Source: Lamprobacter sp964516305
Lineage (GTDB): Bacteria > Pseudomonadota > Gammaproteobacteria > Chromatiales > Chromatiaceae
DNA: 64,000 bases
Reading direction: 5' to 3'
Assembly (NCBI GenBank): GCA_964516305.1
Contig: CAZEZH010000001.1
Coordinates: 31,992-95,991, forward strand
Each line of letters starts with the position of its first letter. Within the stretch, counting starts at the first letter, position 1. Positions 50,615 to 59,234 of this stretch are shown in pieces. The notes under the pieces were generated by a model. It saw only the letters and a program-made list of their open reading frames with translations. It had not been told where the DNA came from and did no database searches. The translations under genes were made by a program, and so were the position numbers.

Positions 50615-50640
50615 CTTGGAACGCCAAACCAACCCATATA
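50615..50640 (+). promoter_or_regulatory. Sigma-32-type heat-shock promoter of hsp20
   Basis: CTTGGAA (50615-50621) and CCCATATA (50633-50640), 11 bases apart, match the heat-shock sigma pattern (CTTGAAA, then CCCATNTA). Transcription would start about 15 bases before the ATG at 50662. Confidence 0.7.
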
Positions 50641-50661
50641 GCTCATTTTGAGGATATGCAG

Positions 50662-51141
50662 ATGACAACCATCGACTTCTCACCCCTGTTCCGCTCCATG
50701 ATCGGCTTCGACCGGATGGCGCCCTCGCTCGAGAATGCCTATCGCACCGAGGCCGGCGGCTATCCGCCCTATAACGTCGAGGTCGAGGACGAGAACAAGT
50801 ACCGCATCACCATGGCGGTCGCGGGCTTCGCCGAGAGCGATCTTGGTCTCGAGACCAAAGAGAACCTGCTCACGGTCACCGGCTCGCGCCAGCAGGACGA
50901 CGCCGAGGATGCCCGTCGCTACCTCTATCGAGGCATCGCGACCCGCAGCTTCGAGCGTCGCTTCCAGCTCGCCGACTATGTGAAGGTGGTCGACGCAAGG
51001 CTCGAGAACGGGCTCTTGCACATCGACCTGGTGCGTGAGGTGCCAGAGGCCATGAAGCCGCGCAAGATCGAGATCCGCGGCGACAATGGACGCTACATCG
51101 AAGGCACCAGCAACCAAGAGGAGGTGCGCGCTGCTGCCTAA
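50662..51141 (+). CDS. Small heat-shock protein Hsp20/IbpA type
   Basis: The 159-residue protein has the N-terminal ID-F-SPLFRSMIGFDRM motif, the alpha-crystallin domain (PPYNVEVEDENKYRITMAVAGF, then GLLHIDLVREVPEAMKPRKIEI) and a short tail. It holds unfolded proteins under heat or oxidative stress. ATG 50662 is chosen; ATG 50656, two codons upstream, is nearly as good. A sigma-32-like promoter lies immediately upstream and a strong terminator follows, so it is a single-gene heat-shock unit. Confidence 0.95.
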   Translation: MTTIDFSPLFRSMIGFDRMAPSLENAYRTEAGGYPPYNVEVEDENKYRITMAVAGFAESDLGLETKENLLTVTGSRQQDDAEDARRYLYRGIATRSFERRFQLADYVKVVDARLENGLLHIDLVREVPEAMKPRKIEIRGDNGRYIEGTSNQEEVRAAA

Positions 51142-51219
51142 GCGCGGTAGCCGCCCTGACCTGTCACGGCTGACCCCTGCGGTCAGCCCTAAGGGTCAAC
51201 CCCAGGGGTGACTGAGACC

Positions 51220-51246
51220 AAGGCCGGGCCATTGCCCGGCCTTTTT
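51220..51246 (+). terminator. Strong Rho-independent terminator of hsp20
   Basis: AAGGCCGGGC (51220-51229) pairs with GCCCGGCCTT (51234-51243) across a 4-base loop, and TTTTTC follows. A second perfect hairpin (GGCTGACC/GGTCAGCC, 51168-51188) lies just upstream. Confidence 0.9.
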
Positions 51247-51259
51247 CGTGCAACGATAC

Positions 51260-52516
51260 TCAGCCTACAAAGCAGGCAACCAGGTCATTCAAGAATGCGA
51301 GACCGCGCGCGGTTGGGCGAATCAGGATCTGGTTTCCGGTATCAATCCGCGACACTAGCTCGAGCTCAGACGCGGCGCGCAGCCCGGGCTCGAGGGCCGT
51401 TGCGCGAAGACCTGCCCCACGCTCAAAATCCGCGCTGGTAAAGCCATCCACCAGCCGAAAGGCATTCAACGCAAACTCCTCGATGAGATCCTGCTCTGAG
51501 AGGGTCCGCACCGAGTTCGTCGGGTCGTTGGCTCCCAGATCGACAGTCTGGCTCGTCGGCTCATTGGCGCTCAGATAGGCCCTCAAAGAGACGTTCTGAC
51601 AGGCTTTGAGATAGGCATCAGGATGACGTTGCTTTGTCCGACGCTCGACTGTCCCTGGGCTCGCGGCGCTCAACTTCCCATGCGCCCCGGCGCCAATCCC
51701 AAGATAATCCCCAAAGCGCCAATAGTTGAGGTTATGGCGACAGCGATAGCCTAGCTGCGCAAAGGCCGAGATCTCATAACGCTCGAATCCAGCCGCCGCC
51801 AGCAGCGCAAAACCCTGCTGCTGGATCGCATCCGCCAGATCCGGATCTGGCAACGTTGGCGGCTGCTGATAGAACGCCGTGTTCGGCTCCAGGGTCAGCT
51901 CGTAATACGAGAGATGCGTTGGCTCGAGCGCGATCAGCCGCTCCAGATCGTCGCGCGCAGCGGCCAAGTCTTGGCCCGGCAGTGCGAACATCAGGTCCAG
52001 GTTGACGTTGGTGATCCCGGCCGCGCGCGCCGCTGCAACTGCTCGCCGCGCGGCGTCCGGCGTATGGATTCGCCCAAGCCGCTCAAGCGCATCGGCCGAA
52101 AGCGACTGCACCCCGATCGATAGCCGGTTAACACCTGCCTCGGCATAACCGGCAAAGTGCGCCTCATCGACCGTGCCTGGGTTCGCTTCTAGCGTGATCT
52201 CGACATCAGAGGCCAGTGCGAACCGCGCCCTCACGCCATCAAGCAGCCGGCGAATCGCCGCCCCCGAGAACAGGCTCGGCGTACCGCCGCCGATGAAGAT
52301 CGAGATCAGCGGCCGAGCCGGCGCAGGCGCGAGCCGCCTGCACTCAGCGTCGAGGTCGGTTAACAAGGCATCGATATAAGCGGCCTCGGGCATCCCGTCC
52401 TGCAACGCATGCGAGTTGAAGTCGCAGTATGGACATTTGCGCACACACCAGGGCATGTGCACATAGAGTGCTAACGGCGGTGGCGCATCAAAGGGACGTC
52501 CTAAGTCCCGGCTCAT
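51260..52516 (-). CDS. hemW: HemN/HemW-like radical SAM protein
   Basis: The 418-residue radical SAM protein has the cluster motif CVRKCPYC near the start and the HemN-like motifs FIGGGTPSLF, ITLEANPGTVD and RLSIGVQSLS. Its short N-terminus points to the HemW class (heme chaperone) rather than anaerobic coproporphyrinogen oxidase HemN. An inserted stretch of about 30 polar residues (around 325-350, NVSLRAYLSANEPTSQTVD) is unusual. It lies divergent from nothing close: the hsp20 terminator separates the two convergent genes. Confidence 0.87.
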   Translation of the reverse strand: MSRDLGRPFDAPPPLALYVHMPWCVRKCPYCDFNSHALQDGMPEAAYIDALLTDLDAECRRLAPAPARPLISIFIGGGTPSLFSGAAIRRLLDGVRARFALASDVEITLEANPGTVDEAHFAGYAEAGVNRLSIGVQSLSADALERLGRIHTPDAARRAVAAARAAGITNVNLDLMFALPGQDLAAARDDLERLIALEPTHLSYYELTLEPNTAFYQQPPTLPDPDLADAIQQQGFALLAAAGFERYEISAFAQLGYRCRHNLNYWRFGDYLGIGAGAHGKLSAASPGTVERRTKQRHPDAYLKACQNVSLRAYLSANEPTSQTVDLGANDPTNSVRTLSEQDLIEEFALNAFRLVDGFTSADFERGAGLRATALEPGLRAASELELVSRIDTGNQILIRPTARGLAFLNDLVACFVG

Positions 52517-52554
52517 GAGACATGCCGTTGGATAAACCTAATAGCAATACGCCT

Positions 52555-53637
52555 TTAACCAGTTAGCTGATCACGCGCCTGCAGGTAGGCCAGCTCTGAA
52601 ACCGCACTCCACTCCTTCGAGTTGGTCAGGAACTTCTGATAAGACGCATAGGTTTTGCGCGAGAACGCATCCTTCTCGGCGATCTCGGCGACCACCTCAT
52701 TCGAGAGCTTGCGCAGTTCCAACAACACATCATCCGGAAATTGACGGAGTTCCACCCCGTGCTCGCTGATGAGTGTCTGCAGTGCCACTGGATTGCGTGC
52801 GGTGTACTCTGCCAGCAAGTCCTGGTTTGCAACCTTGCAGGCATTGAGCACAATCGCCTGCAGATCATTCGGCAAATCATCGAAGACTTCCTTATTGATG
52901 AACGCTTCCAGCGTGGTGCCCGGCTCATGCCAACCTGGGTAGTAATAGTATTTGGCCGCCTTGTGGAGGCCGAAGGCCAGGTCATTGTAGGGGCCAACCC
53001 ATTCGGTCGCGTCGATGTTTCCAGATTGCAGCGAGGTGAATATCTCCCCGCCAGGTAGGCTGACCGGCGTACCACCAGCCCGCTTGAGCACCTCGCCACC
53101 TAGACCCGGGATACGCATCTTCAAACCCTTGAGATCGTCGAGCGAGTTGATCTCCTTATTGAACCAACCGCCCATCTGCACACCGGTATTCGCAGCTGCA
53201 GCCGGGACCAGGCCAAAGCCGGCGTACAGCTCCTGCCACAATTCCATGCCGCCGCCATAGTAGAGCCAACCGTTCATCTCCTGCGCTGTCAGGCCGAAGG
53301 GCACGCTGGCAAAAAACTGCGCCGCCTCGCTCTTACCCTTCCAGTAGTAGGCGGCGCCATGACCCATCTCGGCGGTGCCACGCGAGACCGCATCAAAGAT
53401 CTCGAATGCCGGCACCAACTCACCGGCCCCATAGACCTTGACCTCGATGCGGCCACCGCTCATCAGCCCAATCAGCTCCGCGAGCTTGTTGGCGCCGGTG
53501 CCCATGCCGGGGAAGTTCTTTGGCCAGGTGGTGACCATCTTCCACTTGTGCTCGGCCTTAGCGGAGGCGGGGCTCACAGCTGCGCCCAGGACGACCGTGG
53601 CGGCTCCCGCACTCGTTAGGAAAGCTCTACGTTGCAT
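52555..53637 (-). CDS. TRAP transporter substrate-binding protein (DctP family, Tat-exported)
   Basis: The 360-residue protein has a Tat signal (QRRAFLTSAGAATVVLGAAVSPASA) and a mature domain starting HKWKMVTTWPKNFPGMGTGA. This resembles the TakP-like (2-oxo acid) group of TRAP receptors. The typical PLQ/MRIPGLGGEVLKRAGGTPVSLPGGEIF and GNIDATEWVGPYNDLAFG segments are present. GAGGAG lies 8 bases before the ATG at 53637, which decides this start over one eight codons upstream. No TRAP permease genes are adjacent, so it is an orphan receptor. The ligand class is inferred. Confidence 0.9.
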   Translation of the reverse strand: MQRRAFLTSAGAATVVLGAAVSPASAKAEHKWKMVTTWPKNFPGMGTGANKLAELIGLMSGGRIEVKVYGAGELVPAFEIFDAVSRGTAEMGHGAAYYWKGKSEAAQFFASVPFGLTAQEMNGWLYYGGGMELWQELYAGFGLVPAAAANTGVQMGGWFNKEINSLDDLKGLKMRIPGLGGEVLKRAGGTPVSLPGGEIFTSLQSGNIDATEWVGPYNDLAFGLHKAAKYYYYPGWHEPGTTLEAFINKEVFDDLPNDLQAIVLNACKVANQDLLAEYTARNPVALQTLISEHGVELRQFPDDVLLELRKLSNEVVAEIAEKDAFSRKTYASYQKFLTNSKEWSAVSELAYLQARDQLTG

Positions 53638-53796
53638 TAAGAACTCCTCAGTAAGCGTCAATTTTTGAGTTAGCTGTTAATCTCGAACAATGATCGGGGC
53701 AGTAATCGTTCGTCATAGCCGAGTCGCTCATGGGCTGCACGCGTATCGGACGCTGACAGCTTGGCTGTGTAGCGGACCCTAAAATTAACTTTAAAA

Positions 53797-56004
53797 TCAG
53801 TCAGCCGGCTCAAGCCGTGCGTACTCGAGCACCAGCCACTTAGCACCGGCTGACTCAAAATTGATCTGGATGCGGGCACCGCTGCCGTGGCCTTCCGCGT
53901 TCAAGACCACGCCCGGACCGAACTTCGGGTGCCGCACGCGTTGACCGAGCTGGAAACCACCCCCAGCATCGGCAGCACCGACATGTGACCCTCCACCAGA
54001 GCGCGCAGCCCCGAAGCCCGATCCAGCCCTACCACCAGACGGCCGCGAGACCCCACCGCCGCGGACCTCCTCGATCAGCTCCGCCGGCAGCTCGCGCAGA
54101 AAGCGCGACGGCATGGCGAAATCCTCACGACCGTGCAAGCGACGACTTTCGGCATGGGTCAGATAGAGCAGCCGTTTGGCGCGTGTCATGCCGACATAGC
54201 ACAGGCGCCGTTCCTCCTCGAGCCGAGTCGGGTCGCTCGCCGACATGCTGTGCGGGAAAAGCCCCTCCTCGACCCCGGTGATAAACACCAGCGGAAACTC
54301 CAGCCCCTTGGCACTGTGCAAGGTCATCAACTGCACGCTGTCCTCGAATCCGTCGGCCTGAGCATCGCCGGCCTCGAGCGCCGCATGGGCGAGGAAGCTG
54401 CCGAGGATATCGCCGTCGTCGTTCGGCGCCTCGGCGGCGAAACGGCGCGTTGCCTCGACCAACTGCTCCAGGTTCTCCAACCGCTCGATGCCGCGCCCGT
54501 CCTTGTTCTTCTCGAAGTGCGCGGGCAGGGCACTGGCCTCCAGCACCTCGACTACCAGATCCGGCAATTCCTGCTCGCTCTCGGCGCGTGTTGCGAGACC
54601 TTGGATGAGTTCGATAAAGCCGCGCAGCGCACCGGTCGCCCGGGCCGGCAGCAGCGCTCGACTCACCGCCGCCCGAGCCGCCTCCCAGAGCGTGCTGCCG
54701 TCCGCGCGCGCCTGGGTGCGGAGCAGGTCCACAGTGCGCGGGCCAATCCCACGCGGCGGCAGATTCACGATGCGCTCGAAGGCGGTCTCGTCGCTCGGAT
54801 TCGCCACCAGGCGCAGATAGGCCAGCGCATCCTTGATCTCAGCGCGCTCAAAGAAACGCTGGCCGCCATAGACCCGGTACGGCAGCCCGGCCTGGATCAG
54901 CGCCTCTTCGAACAGCCGCGACTGTGCCGTCGTGCGATAGAGGATCGCGCACTCGCTGCGCGCCATCCCTTCATCTTGGCTCGCACGGCGGATGCGCTCG
55001 ACCACGAAGCGCGCCTCGTCGATCTCATTGAAGGCCGCATAGCGCCGAATCGGCTCGCCGGCGCTGTCCTCGGTCCAGAGATTCTTGCCGAGCCGGCTCG
55101 GGTTGTTCGCGATCAGCGCGTTCGCGGCGCCGAGGATGTTGCTGGTGGAGCGATAGTTCTGCTCCAAGCGCACAATCTGAGTGTTCGGATAGTCGCGCTG
55201 AAAGCTCTGGATGTTCTCGACCCGCGCCCCGCGCCAACCGTAGATCGACTGATCGTCATCGCCGACCAGGAACAGGTTGTCCCGGTCACCGGCCAACAAC
55301 CGCAACCAGGCGTATTGGATGGCATTGGTATCCTGGAACTCATCGACCAGGATGTGCGCGAAGCGCTCGCGGTAGTGATGCAGGATGTCCGGGCGATCGC
55401 GCAGCAGCTCATGCGCACGCAGCAGCAGATCGGCGAAGTCGACGCTGCCGGCCTTATCACAGGCCTCCTGATAGGCGCGGTAGATGCGCAGCATCTGCTC
55501 CTGGAAGAAGTCCCCAGCGGCATCGATGTGCTGCGGCCGCCGGCCCTCATCCTTCTGGCTGTTGATGAAGCCCTGCGCCTGACGCGGCGGCCAACGTGAC
55601 TCATCCAGATCCAACGCCTTCAGCGTGCGCTTCACCAGCCGGAACTGATCATCCGAATCGAGGATCTGGAACTGCTGCGGCAGCCCGGCATCCTGCCAAT
55701 GCGCACGCAGGAAGCGATGCGCCAGGCCGTGGAAGGTGCCGACCCACATGCCGCCAATCGGCTCGCCGAGCATCTCTTCGATGCGGCCCTTCATCTCGCG
55801 TGCAGCCTTGTTGGTGAAGGTCACGGCCAGAATACGCCAAGGCCGCACGTCCTGGACCTGCAGCAGCCAGGCGATGCGGTGCACCAGCACGCGGGTCTTG
55901 CCGGAGCCGGCACCAGCCAGCACCAGACGATTGCCGGCATCGGCGGTCACGGCCTCGCGCTGGGCCGGGTTCAGGGGGTCGAGAATATGAGAGACGTCAT
56001 CCAT
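53797..56004 (-). CDS. uvrD: DNA helicase II UvrD
   Basis: The 735-residue superfamily-1 helicase unwinds DNA in nucleotide excision and mismatch repair. Walker A is LAGAGSGKTRVLVHR, motif II is ILVDEFQDTN, motif III is GDDDQSIYGWRGA, and VQLMTLHSAKGLEF and EERRLCYVGMTRAK are the later motifs. The start MDDVSHILDPL at 56004 fits UvrD; the frame is open much further upstream, but that part lies opposite hemE and is chance. The Gly/Ser-rich stretch before the C-terminal Tudor-like end (FQLGQRVRHPKFGPGVV) is normal for UvrD/PcrA. Confidence 0.95.
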   Translation of the reverse strand: MDDVSHILDPLNPAQREAVTADAGNRLVLAGAGSGKTRVLVHRIAWLLQVQDVRPWRILAVTFTNKAAREMKGRIEEMLGEPIGGMWVGTFHGLAHRFLRAHWQDAGLPQQFQILDSDDQFRLVKRTLKALDLDESRWPPRQAQGFINSQKDEGRRPQHIDAAGDFFQEQMLRIYRAYQEACDKAGSVDFADLLLRAHELLRDRPDILHHYRERFAHILVDEFQDTNAIQYAWLRLLAGDRDNLFLVGDDDQSIYGWRGARVENIQSFQRDYPNTQIVRLEQNYRSTSNILGAANALIANNPSRLGKNLWTEDSAGEPIRRYAAFNEIDEARFVVERIRRASQDEGMARSECAILYRTTAQSRLFEEALIQAGLPYRVYGGQRFFERAEIKDALAYLRLVANPSDETAFERIVNLPPRGIGPRTVDLLRTQARADGSTLWEAARAAVSRALLPARATGALRGFIELIQGLATRAESEQELPDLVVEVLEASALPAHFEKNKDGRGIERLENLEQLVEATRRFAAEAPNDDGDILGSFLAHAALEAGDAQADGFEDSVQLMTLHSAKGLEFPLVFITGVEEGLFPHSMSASDPTRLEEERRLCYVGMTRAKRLLYLTHAESRRLHGREDFAMPSRFLRELPAELIEEVRGGGVSRPSGGRAGSGFGAARSGGGSHVGAADAGGGFQLGQRVRHPKFGPGVVLNAEGHGSGARIQINFESAGAKWLVLEYARLEPAD

Positions 56005-56106
56005 CCGCCGATTGTAAACGCAATTCCACCCCTGACAGCATCTAAACCGCCGTAGTATCCTGCCGCTGACCACAACACCCTGACACCAAGCTGCCGGAAC
56101 CTGCCT

Positions 56107-57174
56107 GTGACCGAGCTCAAGAACGACACCTTCCTGCGCGCGCTGATGCGCGAGCCCGTCGACTACACCCCCGTTTGGATGATGCGCCAGGCCGGCCGTT
56201 ATCTGCCCGAATACCGCGAGACCCGCGCCAAGGCCGGCAGCTTCATGGATCTCTGTCGCGCCCCCGAGCTGGCCTGCGAGGTCACCCTCCAACCACTCGA
56301 GCGTTTTCCGCTCGATGCCGCGATCCTGTTCTCGGACATCTTGACCATCCCTGACGCCATGGGCTTGGGCCTGTCGTTCGCTGAAGGCGAAGGCCCGCAG
56401 TTTGCGCGCCCAGTACGCACCGCCGCCGACATCGACGCCATCGCCGTGCCCGACCCAGAGGACGAGCTGCGCTATGTGATGGACGCGGTCGCGCTGATCC
56501 GCAAGGAACTCGACGGCCGGGTGCCGCTGATTGGCTTCTCGGGAGCGCCCTGGACACTGGCCACCTACATGATCGAGGGCGCCAGCGCGAAGAATTTCGC
56601 CCATAGCAAGGCGCTGATGTTCGACCAACCCAACCTGATGCACAAGCTGCTGGGCAAGGTCGCCGAATCGGTCACCAGCTATCTCAACGCCCAGATCGCC
56701 CATGGCGCCCAGGCCGTGATGGTCTTCGACACCTGGGGTGGCGTGCTCGCGCCATCCGACTTCCGCGAGTTCTCGCTGCGCTATATGGAGCGCATCGTCG
56801 AAGGACTGACCCGCGAGGCCGATGGTCGCCGCATACCGGTGGTGCTCTTCGCCAAGGGCGCGGGGCAATGGCTCGACCGCATGGCCGAGACCGGCTGCGA
56901 CGCGCTCGGCGTCGACTGGACCACCGATCTCGCCGACGCCCGCAAGCTGGTGCGCGACAAGGTCGCCCTGCAAGGCAATCTCGACCCCTGCACCCTCTAT
57001 GCCTCACCCGAGCGCATTGAACGCGAGGTCGGTCGCGTCCTCGCCAGCTACGGCCGCGGCACTGGACACGTCTTCAACCTCGGTCACGGTATCCATCCGG
57101 ACGTCAATCCGGATCACGCGGCGGCCATGGTCGCGGCCGTGCACGAGCAGAGCAGGCCCTACCACGCGGGTTAA
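56107..57174 (+). CDS. hemE: Uroporphyrinogen decarboxylase HemE
   Basis: This 355-residue TIM-barrel enzyme decarboxylates uroporphyrinogen III to coproporphyrinogen III in heme and bacteriochlorophyll synthesis. The signature WMMRQAGRYLPEYRETRAK is near the start, and the second signature GFSGAPWTLATYMIEG is present. The start codon is GTG at 56107; no strong ribosome site is seen. It is divergent from uvrD with 102 bases between and convergent with glmS. Confidence 0.97.
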   Translation: MTELKNDTFLRALMREPVDYTPVWMMRQAGRYLPEYRETRAKAGSFMDLCRAPELACEVTLQPLERFPLDAAILFSDILTIPDAMGLGLSFAEGEGPQFARPVRTAADIDAIAVPDPEDELRYVMDAVALIRKELDGRVPLIGFSGAPWTLATYMIEGASAKNFAHSKALMFDQPNLMHKLLGKVAESVTSYLNAQIAHGAQAVMVFDTWGGVLAPSDFREFSLRYMERIVEGLTREADGRRIPVVLFAKGAGQWLDRMAETGCDALGVDWTTDLADARKLVRDKVALQGNLDPCTLYASPERIEREVGRVLASYGRGTGHVFNLGHGIHPDVNPDHAAAMVAAVHEQSRPYHAG

Positions 57175-57189
57175 GGCCAACAGTAGCGG

Positions 57190-57218
57190 AACCAATAGCC
57201 CCGACTCGGGGCTTGGTT
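57190..57218. terminator. Bidirectional hairpin between hemE and glmS
   Basis: AACCA then AGCCCCG pair with CGGGGCT then TGGTT, with a 3-base loop and a 2-base bulge, between the converging hemE and glmS genes. No long T tract follows, so efficiency is uncertain. Confidence 0.55.
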
Positions 57219-57231
57219 GCAACGCCTAGCT

Positions 57232-59121
57232 CTACTCCACAGTGACGGATTTCGCCAGGTTGCGAGGCTGATCGACGTCTGTACCTTTAAGCACGGCGAC
57301 GTGATAGGCCAGCAATTGCAGCGGGATGGTAAAGACCAGCGGGTCGATGAGATCGTCGGTCTCGGGCACACGGATGACAGTGACGCCCGGGTCTTCCTGG
57401 AAAGGCACCTGGTCATCGGCGAAGACATAGAGCTGGCCACCGCGTGCGCGGACCTCTTCGAGGTTGGACTTGAGCTTCTCCAGCAGGGCGTTGTTGGGCG
57501 CGACCACGACGACCGGCATATCTTCGTCGATCAGCGCCAGTGGGCCATGTTTGAGTTCGCCAGCAGGATAGGCCTCGGCATGGATGTAGGAGATCTCCTT
57601 GAGCTTCAACGCCCCCTCCATCGCGATGGGGTAGGCCTCACCGCGGCCAAGAAAGAGGCAGTGATGTTTCTCAACGAACTGCTCGGCGAGCACGGCTACC
57701 TGGTCATCCAACGCTAACACCTGCTCCAGTTGCGCCGGTAACGAGCGCAAGACCTCGGTCTGTTGGGCAACAAGCGCCTTTTCATCACCCGGGTGACCAG
57801 CCTCCGCTTGCCTGCCCTGATCTGCCTGATCCTCCCCGGCAGCCCGATGTAGGCGCGCTAGTGTCAGCGTCAATAACAGCAGCGCGACCAACTGGGTGGT
57901 GAAGGCCTTGGTCGAGGCAACGCCGATCTCGGGTCCGGCGCGAGTCAGCAGCACCAGATCGGACTCGCGTACCAGACTACTTTCCGGCACGTTGCAGATC
58001 GCCAGCGTGGTCGCATAGCCACTGTCTTTGGCGATCCGCAGCGCGGCCAAGGTGTCGGCGGTCTCGCCCGATTGCGAGATGGTAACGAACAGCGAATCCG
58101 GCGTGACCACATGCTTGCGATAACGATACTCGCTAGCGACCTCGACATTGCAGGGCAGACCGACGAGCGCTTCGATCCAATAGCGCGCCACCAATCCGGC
58201 ATGGTAGCTAGTGCCGCAGGCGACGATGGTAACCGCCTGGGCCTCCGCAAAGATGCGCTCGGCGTCGACGCCAAAGGCCTCGGGCAGCACACCTTCGCTG
58301 CTGAGCCGCCCCTCCAGGGTATCGGCAACGGCCCGCGGCTGCTCAAAGATCTCCTTCTGCATGAAATGCCGGTATTGGCCGCGCTCGGCCGAGTCTGCCG
58401 CCACCGACGATTCCCGCAGCGGGCGCTCGACCTGTTCGCCCTGGGCGTTCCAGATGCTGAGCCGATCGCGACGGAGTTCGGCGACATCGCCCTCTTCAAG
58501 AAAGATGAAGCGGTTGGTGACCGGCAATAGCGCAAAGACGTCTGAGGCGATGAAGTATTCCTGGAAGCCCACGCCGATGATCAGCGGGCTGCCCTGCCGT
58601 GCCGCGACTAACCGGTCGGGGAATTCGGTATCGATCACACCCAGGGCGTAGGCCCCATCCAGGCGACCGATGGTCTCTCGGACCGCCTCGGTCAGGTCAA
58701 GGCCGGCATCGAGCGCATCGTAGATCGCATGCACCACGACCTCGGTATCGGTCTGCGAGGTGAAGCGATGCCCGGCCCCGGTCTGTTCGCGACGCAGCCG
58801 CTCATGGTTCTCGATGATGCCATTGTGCACGAGTGCACAGCGCTCACGGGCCATGTGCGGATGAGCGTTCTGGGTCGAGGGCTCGCCATGAGTCGCCCAG
58901 CGTGTGTGGGCAATGCCGAGGGTCCCGGCAAGCGGTTGTTCGGCGAGTGCCGCGTTCAGCTGCGAGACCTTGCCGAGGGTACGCAGACGACCGATCTGCC
59001 CCTGGTCATCAATGACCGCGAGGCCTGCCGAGTCATAGCCCCGGTATTCGAGCCGCCGAAGGCCTTCGAGCAAGATCGGTGAGACCGGACGATAGGCGAT
59101 GGCGCCAACGATACCGCACAT
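57232..59121 (-). CDS. glmS: Glutamine-fructose-6-phosphate aminotransferase GlmS
   Basis: The 629-residue enzyme makes glucosamine-6-phosphate. The N-terminal glutaminase begins with Cys2 (MCGIVGAIA), and the two SIS sugar-isomerase domains include ACGTSYHAGLVARYW and SQSGETADTLAA. LAYHVAVLKGTDVDQPRNLAKSVTVE, the usual C-terminus, is intact. It is about 20 residues longer than the E. coli enzyme because of a charged Gly/Gln/Asp insertion (AGEDQADQGRQAEAGHPGD) between the SIS domains. AAGGGG precedes the ATG at 59121. It follows glmU, as in E. coli and Pseudomonas. Confidence 0.96.
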   Translation of the reverse strand: MCGIVGAIAYRPVSPILLEGLRRLEYRGYDSAGLAVIDDQGQIGRLRTLGKVSQLNAALAEQPLAGTLGIAHTRWATHGEPSTQNAHPHMARERCALVHNGIIENHERLRREQTGAGHRFTSQTDTEVVVHAIYDALDAGLDLTEAVRETIGRLDGAYALGVIDTEFPDRLVAARQGSPLIIGVGFQEYFIASDVFALLPVTNRFIFLEEGDVAELRRDRLSIWNAQGEQVERPLRESSVAADSAERGQYRHFMQKEIFEQPRAVADTLEGRLSSEGVLPEAFGVDAERIFAEAQAVTIVACGTSYHAGLVARYWIEALVGLPCNVEVASEYRYRKHVVTPDSLFVTISQSGETADTLAALRIAKDSGYATTLAICNVPESSLVRESDLVLLTRAGPEIGVASTKAFTTQLVALLLLTLTLARLHRAAGEDQADQGRQAEAGHPGDEKALVAQQTEVLRSLPAQLEQVLALDDQVAVLAEQFVEKHHCLFLGRGEAYPIAMEGALKLKEISYIHAEAYPAGELKHGPLALIDEDMPVVVVAPNNALLEKLKSNLEEVRARGGQLYVFADDQVPFQEDPGVTVIRVPETDDLIDPLVFTIPLQLLAYHVAVLKGTDVDQPRNLAKSVTVE

Positions 59122-59234
59122 GAGCAGACCCCTTAGTTCAGACGGAACAGCCCGATCATATCTGCTAAGACAGGCGTCATAAAGCAGAGACCGCGGCCGA
59201 CTGCTAATTGTGATCCTTGTTTCTGAATCCTGGC

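Noticed and set aside
56005..56973. Open frame extending uvrD about 320 codons upstream
   Set aside because: It lies antisense to hemE along its whole length; UvrD proteins start near MDDVSHILDPL and the normal length is reached from 56004.
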